Part shown: one piece after another, positions 55,955 through 64,000 of the stretch
Layout: each line of letters begins with the position of its first letter
How positions within the stretch are numbered: the stretch's first letter is position 1
Origin: Torymus aiolomorphi
Taxonomy: Eukaryota; Arthropoda; Insecta; Hymenoptera; Torymidae
Assembly: GCA_036365515.1 (NCBI GenBank)
Contig: CM070877.1
Location: 63,556,522-63,620,521 of the forward strand
Direction: 5' to 3'
Length of the DNA: 64,000 bases
Program-made: the position numbers and the translations under genes
Notes under the pieces: generated by a model
The model's database searches: none
What the model was told of the DNA's origin: nothing
Seen by the model: the letters and a program-made list of their open reading frames with translations, nothing else

Positions 55955-58088
55955 ATATATGTGTGCCTATTATAAACGACTTACATAATAAGTTAATTAA
56001 GGGTTACCAGATTTTTGCAATTATTTAATTTTTTTAGTTTTGGGAAGGTTCGATGTTAATGAGTACATTGAGTTACTATTTGTGCAACGTTTCGATAACT
56101 GTTTTGTTATCCTTATCAAGCACTAGAATTTATTAAAATATGGAGATAAATACAAGTCAATAATTAAAATACATACAAATAAACAATTTGCTCGTCATTC
56201 TTACCTAAAATTGCATTCATTATAATGTTAAAACATCGTCAAACTTATAAAATTGTGTTTTTGTTTATCTAAAAATATAAAACAATAGTGAAAAATCAGA
56301 TGGAAAACTTTGCACAAAGGTTGAGAAATCAAATTGATTACAACTGTTACCTTGCTTTCTTGGTAAAAACAATATAAACATCGTCAATTGTATTAAGAGC
56401 TTTGCACACATTTTTACTCACATTAAGATAGAACAGTAACTGAATAAATTAACATATAATAAATAAAACAATAATACATTAACACAAAGGAAAGCAAAGG
56501 CAGTCAGACTACGTTAAGAAGATGTAAACAGACCACTGATAAATTTGAATATAGTCAAGTGATCAATACCAAGGTCAATTAACTACGTATATGACATAGT
56601 AATTGACACAGTATATCAATAACGATATTAAAATCTAATTAATTTATAATCATTATCTAAACAGGTAGGTAAGGTCAGTTTAATAAAAACTTTATTGTTG
56701 GTGTCCTAAAAATCAGTTTGTCACAACCACAAAGTAAAAACTTAAATTGTACCAATAAAAATAACAGTTATATTCAATTTATTTGATTCTTTTCAATTTG
56801 TTCAATAATTGGGAATAACGATTACTTAATTTTTGAGTGTCTTCAGAATACATCATTTCCTGGAAAAATTGAAACCGCACCCCCGAGGGGTCTTAGATAT
56901 AACGATTTTCCACCTTTATAAATTTTTTAAGGGGACTTAAAAGGCACCTCAGGTCCCAAAAAAATCAAGAAAATTCTCTTACGCATAATATATTCACTCA
57001 AATTTTTTAAAGATTTTATCATATAAAGAGTGGCGAGAAAAAAATAAAGTGTTAAAAATCGCGTTTTTTTCATTACTGAGAGGGGAGGGGGCAGTGAGAG
57101 GTGAGGGAACGACCAAACAAACTTTTTTTATGTACCTTTTAGTATTTACAGTCAATTTTAAGATCTGGGATGGATGCCATTTCGCCTATCTTATCCCCGG
57201 ATACCCTTTGTCAAGGGTTTCGCAAAATTTTCTCAAATTCCCGTTATCTTCATCTGTACTTTAAACAAAGTATAGCTGAATCATGAACATATAGGTTTGG
57301 TTATACTTTACACAAACTACATACAAAGATTATATAAATTTACCAAAGTTTCGCGAAACTTTTGATGAACTTACACCAAGTACTGGGGGATAAACTAAAT
57401 TTTTATTTCTCGTTTGGCAATACTTTAGGACAAACTTCTGCGAAACTTTTGCATAACTTGAGCTAAAGAATAAGCTAGAAAATTCGAAGTTTGGCAAACT
57501 CTCATTGGCCACGTTTGTAAAACACAAGTTCCTGACTATTTTTCAAAATAAATAGTGGTACTAAAACTTTATATTTCAACTCAATTTGTAGTTACGTTTA
57601 CTAGCATGAAAAAATTGTTAATTTAAATTTTTAAGGTAAATATCGATTAGAAATGAATTCATCTACAAGCTCAAATTGCCATAATTAACAGATTAAAAGA
57701 TTAAAATTGATAAAACTCACTTAAAATGTAAAAAATTGTGATTTTTTAATGATTCACTTATTTATTTTTATGTGTTTTTTATCTAAAAACTCATTCTACT
57801 CAAATGCCAATATCAAGAGAGGTTTATGCAATAAATATACTGTGACAATGTATTTTTTCAATTGTTTATATCATTATTTTATTTATAGTTTTACTTCCAT
57901 GATTACTAAAAATTCTAATTTTTGCGGTTTTTAGCTTGGGGAGGGAATAAAACACATTTTTTTTCAAAATCTTAGTGGCAAACTATTTTTAGAGTCAGAA
58001 GATGTTTTTTAGGTATAGCGAATGGAAATTCAAAAATGAAGGTTTTTTGCTACACTATAAATAATAGTACATTTCGACACGGGTGGGG
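55955..58088. other. AT-rich, probably osa intron
   Basis: No gene or named repeat recognised. Short ORFs are not supported. CAACGTTTCGATAACTG ... CCTTATCAAG near 56090 recalls the CGTTTCGG foldback at 27410. Confidence 0.35.
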
Positions 58089-58168
58089 AAGTCGATTATT
58101 TAGCTGGTGTGACTTTTTGCACGAGCGAAGCGAGTGCGAAAAAATCACACCAGCTAAATAATCGACTT
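58089..58168. repeat. Short hairpin, ~34-bp arms
   Basis: AAGTCGATTATTTAGCTGG...TTTTTGCAC (58089-58122) pairs with 58134-58168 around GAGCGAAGCGA. One arm carries one extra base. Its role is unknown. Confidence 0.75.
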
Positions 58169-58589
58169 ACGCACTGGTTTCGAACGGTATTTTATACCAC
58201 GAGCGTCGAAAAATCATACCAAAGTTGTGATTTTGAGGTTAGAGTAGTATAAAAGTTTTTTTTTTCCTTTAATAATTTTATTAATTATTAGAAAAACCGG
58301 ATCATATTGAACGTTATTGTGTGACACTATTGCGCTGTTATCTCTATACATAGTTCGATTCACATTTACGTAGGATACTTCTCAATTTTCATCAAATTTA
58401 TTAATAATTTTACAGAACACTACCCGATAGTGTGAAAATCTTTCTTACAATAAATCCGATATGCTAATTGTAACTGAAGTTTTGCAGCTCAGGTATAAAT
58501 GATATTGACTCTTGAACGAACAATTCTTGCATAGGCTTTGGACTTATTGCGGAAAGCTTTCTATAGAATACAATATATTGTACACGATA
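58169..58589. other. No gene recognised
   Basis: AT-rich; the plus-strand 132-codon ORF that follows at 58512 is antisense to the gypsy remnant. Confidence 0.4.
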
Positions 58590-60830
58590 TTATATATTAA
58601 ACACTTTCCCTTCAATGTTCGACACTTCAATTATTTTTTCATCATTTTTACTCATATTACAATTAACTTCATTTTCAAAAATAACTTCATTTTTGCTCGA
58701 AACATTATATTCATCAAAATTTTCGCTAAAATTTTCATTCTCAAAAGTTATCAAATCCTCTTCTTCGGTCACATTTTCGCATGGCTTATTAGACAATTCA
58801 TTATTTTTATTGCCGCCGACATAAAATTTTCCACAATAAAATTCAACAATTTTCATCAATATCGTCTTCAATTAAATCTTCAACACAATTTTCTTCACAA
58901 CGAAATATAACATTATCCCCTTTTCACTAAATATTTTCACGTCGCGGCCTCTTTTATAACGACCACCATTTTTACCCCATTTATTAATTCCCAAAGAAAA
59001 ATCTTTTTTCATTACTTTTGAACTCCCGTACACATCATTTATTTCACTAAATGCTTTATTTTGGTTTACTGTTTTTTCTTCATCTCCCCCAACGCTCTTT
59101 TCTCAAAAGTAATTTTTCGTAAAGTCACAATCATCATTATTTATTAAAATCAAATCCTCGTCTCTCTGCAAAAATTCACAATCAACGTAAGATTTTTTAA
59201 CAACATCTTCATTATGTTTCTCATTTAATTCATGTAATTCATTTCTTCTATAAGAAATATTCTCAAACGGAATTATTTGTCCATTAAATTCTAAATAATT
59301 CTCCCGATAATTTATTTGCGCAAAATTCTCTCTAAAAAACTCAGTGCCTAAAATACCCGCCTCAATAATAGGAAAATCGTCAGTTACAAGATGAAAATCA
59401 ACTTTATAATTATTAAAATCAACTCTGACTCTACCCAAAGTTTTTATGGCATGAGTCGTTATTCCTTTCAAAATAATTATGTGATTAGTGTCAATATTAA
59501 CATAAGGAGATACTTCTGATCTTTTTACAAGATTGACAGAAGCTCCTCTATCTAACATAAAAATAAGCGGTCTGCTAAATTCTACGATGTTAATCTTTAT
59601 GGTCGGCGCTGAGCTTTTCTGACTAAGATTCACGGTTTCGAAACTAACGGTTGGGCTGTGTTCTTGCCTGCCGTAAAAGGGCGCGGTCTATCTGTCTCTC
59701 CCGACGCGCCTGTTCGAAAGAAATCGGTAGTTTCCCTATGCTGGTGGTGCACTCCTTCCCGTATCATTTTGAAACTTATAACAATTACGTTGAACATGAC
59801 CTAATCTACCGCAATAAAAACAACTAGGAACACGTGAATTATATGATTCTTGTCTATTACATGAAAAATTTCTATTATTTGAATAATTATTATGCTCGTA
59901 TCTATTTATTTGTCCGTTTTGGTAATTATTAAAATTTCGTCCATTATTACGATTATTTTCATTTGGTAAAAACGGTGCCCTACGATTTTCTGCATTCCAC
60001 CCTTCGAAATTTATATTTCCATTACTTGTAAAATTTCGTGAATTATTACTATTACCTAAGAAATTTCTTGGCGGTATACCTTGCCCATTATGTTGACTTG
60101 ATCTATTTTACCCGTTGAAATTGTTCGAATTTAATCCGCCTTGCCCGTTAAAATTATTTTGACTTACTCTCTGCTACCCGTAATATTTCGCCAATGTCAC
60201 ACAGTTTATCGCTCCGTGCCCAACTCGTTTACAATATGCACAAGTTATTTGTTCAATATCCTGATTAACAATATTAACCCTTTTATTTTCTCTGCTAGTT
60301 TTAACTTTAGTTTCATCCTTAACATCGTCATCTATCACACTACATGCATATTCTCTTTCTACCTCTAAAGCTAACTCGCGTGCCTCTTTTAAACTAGCTG
60401 GCTTTCCCATGCGTGCGCGTACTTCCCATCGAAGACCTTTTAAAAAGAATTTAAGACAATCGCTTTTTAATTATGTTTTATATTCGTCTTCTTCTGTAAA
60501 CCGCTTTTCACGTTTGGCTGCTTTGTAAATATACAATTATCGATTCATTACTTTTTTGTTTTATGCGAGCGAGTTCGCCTTCCCAATCGTGAAAAGTTTT
60601 TGCAGATCCGTATATGGCTTCTAAAAATTCAGTAATTTCCGAAATTTTTTTAAAATCTTGCCCCCGTACGCTATTTAATGCGTCGCCGTACAGTTGCATA
60701 CGAATTAATTTGGCTAATTCTGCTTCATAGTCTTTCGAAGGATGCTAAGTGCCTCCTGACAACCATCGAGAAATTCTGTTAGGGAAATATTTTGCCATTA
60801 AATTGCGGAATTAAATCGAGAGCATGTCTA
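58590..60830 (-). pseudogene. Ty3/gypsy-like gag and protease, truncated both ends
   Basis: The minus strand enters at about 60830 with SLTEFLDGCQEAL, shifts frame, then LAKLIRMQLYGDALNSV (about 60710), IYGSAKTFHDWEGELARIK, a CCHC knuckle CAYCKRVGHGAINC (60201-60242) and a second CFYCGRLGHVQRNC (59781-59822), with Asn/Arg-rich text between. The protease follows (59103-59633): the active site reads MLDRGASVNLV, so the catalytic DTG is DRG, one base from Thr. An Asn/Glu-rich linker follows (to 58590), but no reverse transcriptase. The 5' end joins the satellite at about 60827. Stops and frame changes abound. Confidence 0.78.
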
Positions 60831-62830
60831 TTAAGGTAGCACCGCCACTAACGAGCGCAACTATGAAAACTATACCATAATTTGTTGCTAATTTGTTGCT
60901 AATTTGTTACGCAAACCCCGAAATTCTTGCTCCAGTCGTTTCCGAGATATCCTGGCGGTGCTAACTTAAGTCTTAAGCTAGCACCGCCACAGCTGTAACT
61001 TTTGAACGACGAAACATTTTTTGACGGGAGAGGTGGCATAATTTGTTGCTAATTTGTTGCTTCAAGATAGGCTAAGTCCCGAATCTCGAAAAACAAAATG
61101 GCGCCTATTGCCGGAACATGGTCATACTCCGGATTACGTAATTTTATTAAATCACGAGTAATTCAACAAACAGCTATCGGATATTTTGTTGCTAATTTGT
61201 TGCTAATTAGTTACGCAAACCCCGAATTTGTTGCTCCAGTCGTTTTCGAGATATCCTGGCGGTGCTAGCTTAAGTTTTAAGCTAGCACCGCCAAAGCTGT
61301 AACTTTTTAACGACGAAGCATTTTTAGACAGGACAGGTGGCATAATTTGTTGCTAATTTGTTGCTTCAAGATAGGCTAGGTCCCGAATATCGAAAAACAA
61401 AATGGCGCCTGTGGGCGTTACCAGGGCATCCATCGGCTAACGTATTTTTCTTAAACGTCGAATAATTGAACAAACAATTATCGGATATTTTATTGCTAAT
61501 TTGTTGCTAATTTGATACGCAAACCCCGAATTTGTTGCTCCAATCGTTTACGAGATATCCTGGCTGTGCTAGCATAAGTCTTAAGCTAGTACCGCCACAA
61601 CGGTAACATTTGAACGACGAAACATTTTTTGACGGGACAGGTGGCATAATTTGTTGCTAATTTGTTGCTTCAAGATAGGTTAGGTCCCGAATTTCAAAAA
61701 ACATAATGGCACCTAATGCCAGAACATGGTCATACTCCGGATTACGTAATTTTATTAAATCACGAATAATTCAACAAACAACTATCGGGTATTTTGTTGC
61801 TAATTTGTTGATAATTTTTTACGCTAAACCCAAATTGGTTGCTCGAGCCGTTTCCGAGATATACTGGCGGGGCTGCTACCTTAAGACTTAAGTTAGCACC
61901 GCCACAGCTGTAACTTTTTAACGACGAAGCATTTTTAGACAGGACAGGTGTCATAATTTGTTGCTAATTTGTTGCCTCAAGATAGGCTAGGTCCCGAATC
62001 TCGAAAAACAAAATGGCGCCTATTGCCGGAACATGGTCATACACAGCATTACCTAATTTTCTTAAATCACGAATAATTCAACAAACAACTATCGGATATT
62101 TTGTTGCTAATTGGTTGCTAATTTGTTACGAAAACCCCGAATTTGTTGCTCCAGTCGTTTCCGAGATATCCTGACGGTGCTAGCTTAAGTCTTAAGCTAG
62201 CACCGCTACAGCTGTAAATTTTGAACGACGAAGCATTTTTAGACGGGACAGGTGGCATAATTTGTTGCTAATTTGTTGCTTCAAGATAGGCTAGGTTGCA
62301 AATCATCAAAATCAAAATGGCCCCTAATGGCGGTACCCAGCCATCATCCGACTTACGTAATTTTTTAAAATCTTGAATAATTCCAAAAAGTAGTATGGGA
62401 TATTTTGTTGCTAATTTGTTGCTAATTTTTTACGCTAAGCTCAAATTTGTTGCTCGAGCCGTTTCCGAGATATAGTGCCGAGGCTGCAAACTTAAGACTG
62501 AAGTTAGCACCGCCACAGCTGTAACTTTTTAACGACGAAGCATTTTTAGACGGGACAGGTGGCATAATTTGTTGCTAATTTGTTGCTTCAAGATAGGCTA
62601 GGTTCCAAATCTTCAAAATCAAAATGGCCCCTAATGGCGGTACCCAGCCATCACCCGACTTACGTAATTTTTATAAATCTTGAATAATTCCAAAAACTAG
62701 TATGGGATATTTTGTTGCTAATTTGTTGCTAATTTGTTGCTAATTTGTTACGCTAAACCCGATTTTGTTGCTCTAGCCGTTTCCGAGATATTCAAGCCAT
62801 GCTACCACAAGAAATATGTCTATTAAGCTG
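60831..62830. repeat. ~305-bp satellite with palindromic unit junctions
   Basis: Anchors (CAGCTGTAACTTTT) recur at 60990, 61294, 61598, 61905, 62209 and 62516, a spacing of 304-307 bp. Every unit has a GGCGGTGCTAGCTTAAG/CTTAAGCTAGCACCGCC-type palindrome, TTTGTTGCTAATTTGTTGC and an ATGGCGCCTA tract. The array begins GTCTATTAAGGTAGCACC, like 24783. Small ORFs within units are not reliable. Confidence 0.9.
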
Positions 62831-64000
62831 AAAAAGCCACTTCATAAGGGCCGGCTGAAAATAATTCCTTATTTTGTCGCCAATTTGTCGCTAATTTGTT
62901 ACGCAAACTCCGATTTTGATGCCCAAGCCGTTTCCGAGAAGTAATGGCTATTCCAGTATAATATTAAGCTGAAAAAGCCATTCCGTTTTATCTTCTCAGC
63001 AATTGACGATAGCGACACCGAGTTTGGCCTCGATTTCGTCGCTAATTTGTCGTTCGAAGATGCCGTAGACCCCATGTCCCAAAAGTTGACTGCTGTCCCA
63101 AAAAAAATGACCTCGGACCACGTGCATATAAGCAAAAATAATAAAAATAAAAAAATCAATCATCTCATAATTGCACATTTTATCACTAATTTGTCGTTCA
63201 CTTTTCCCGCAAATCCCGATTATGTTGCTATAGTTGTTCTCGAAAAAAAAATCGCAGCTGTAGCTCCATTTTGAAGCTGGAAAAGCCACGGTTGTATCTT
63301 CTCCACAAGTGACGATAGCGACACGGGCTTTGGTCCAGATATAAGCAAAGATGATAAAAATAAAAAATCAATTAATTCATAATTGCACATTTTGTCGCTC
63401 ATTTATCGCTCATTTATCCCGCAAAGCCCGGTTTTGTTGCTTTAGCCGTTATCGAGATACATTAGCTTAAGGTAGTTGGGTACTCGTGTTCGGAAGAGAA
63501 AGTCAAATCTAGTCGCAAGAGAGAGTCTAATCTCTTGCCTGCCACGCGTGTTTTTTTGTGCGCTGGGCGAGGCGAGAACTTTTTGGCGGTCAGTATAACT
63601 TAACCCCGCATTCTCGCTCTTTCTCTCGCTTACGCGTGTCCTCTCTCTTGCACTCGCAGTGTGCGGTCGACTACCAACTAAAAGAATGCTATTTTGAATT
63701 ACAATAATTAGAAAAAAGTGTCCAAATATCTCCCTTAGTAACATCTACCTTTTTAAAATACATTCCCCAGAGATTCTTTAGTCGATGAAAATGTAATTCA
63801 TGTTTATTAATCAGGTACGGGCACTATAGAGGGCCGCAATATGAACCATACCTTAATTTATTGCTAATTTGTTGCTAATTTGTTACGCTATTCTCGAATT
63901 TTTTGCTCCAGCCGTTGCGTCAAGAAATCCAGGCGGTGCTAATTTAAAACTTGACTCAGCACAGCCACAGCTGTATCTTTTGATAGAATAAAGATATTTC
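62831..64000. repeat. Diverged satellite segment, duplicate of 25210-26300
   Basis: GAAAAAGCCATTCCG, CAATTGACGATAGCGAC, GACTGCTGTCCC, GGTAGTTGGGTACTCGTG and GCACTCGCAGTGTGCGG follow in the same order as at 25240-25930, with a few per cent difference by eye. The repeat continues past the window edge. ORFs at 62899-63744 are shadows of it. Confidence 0.85.

Noticed and set aside
58512..58910. 132-codon plus-strand ORF
   Set aside because: Antisense to the Asn/Glu-rich linker of the gypsy-like remnant.
62899..63744. Minus-strand ORFs at the right edge
   Set aside because: Inside the duplicated satellite; no recognised product.

Overview
The window is insect nuclear DNA, possibly from a hymenopteran (the order is a weak inference). 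It is A+T-rich, full of nested transposable elements, satellites and dinucleotide microsatellites, and holds almost no host coding sequence. The one firm host locus is a pair of small exons on the minus strand at 51010-51318. They encode a Ser/Pro-rich stretch that I recognise as Osa/ARID1, a SWI/SNF (BAP) chromatin-remodelling subunit, and their splice sites and codon phase agree. Most of the transposons to the right (51.5-56 kb at least) probably lie in an osa intron.

Layout. 1-0.84 kb: satellite with a 117-bp hairpin. 0.87-1.6 kb: TTAA-flanked foldback elements. 2.9-3.9 and 7.8-8.4 kb: microsatellite-linked hairpin units, between which a long inverted repeat (4128-7790) encloses a broken Helitron helicase. 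9.1-10.1 kb: a DD41D Tc1/mariner-like transposase pseudogene, followed by a 31-bp minisatellite. That minisatellite was split by two TTAA foldbacks and by a 6.75-kb CACTA/Mirage-like element (10859-17612) carrying a spliced SAM-like gene and a transposase gene. 18.4-24.3 kb: inverted satellite, tRNA-like SINE fragments, CpG-rich DNA with (GA)n tracts, and a minus-strand LINE interrupted by an apparently intact mariner (21875-23168). 24.8-29.3 kb: satellites built on a TTGTTGCTAATTTG motif. 30.1-37.6 kb: a decayed protein-primed type-B DNA polymerase gene (Polinton-like) split by a 3.85-kb GT-AG intron that holds a long-inverted-repeat element. 37.6-38.5 kb: more hairpin units. 39.4-43.1 kb: R1-like LINE fragments in both orientations and a BEL/Pao gag scrap. 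43.4-48.5 kb: a Ty3/gypsy-like gag split by a young Copia element (44080-47733) that lacks integrase. 51.0-51.3 kb: osa exons. 51.6-56.0 kb: a foldback and a long-TIR DNA transposon containing a small MITE. 58.6-60.8 kb: minus-strand Ty3/gypsy gag-protease remnant. 60.8-64 kb: a ~305-bp satellite whose units meet at a palindrome, homologous to 24.8-26.3 kb.

The most unusual signal is the set of six hairpin units at about 2.9, 3.2, 7.9, 37.8, 38.0 and 38.3 kb. They share a core (TGACTAAAGAA...). Each core is bracketed by a word of about 10-12 bp, inverted across the core and usually repeated several times on one side, next to a TA or TG microsatellite. The word differs between most units. In one unit the loop is inverted relative to its stem, like a flip/flop hairpin. 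Few coding parts look intact: the mariner transposase, the Copia gag and RT-RNase H halves, and possibly the SAM-like gene.
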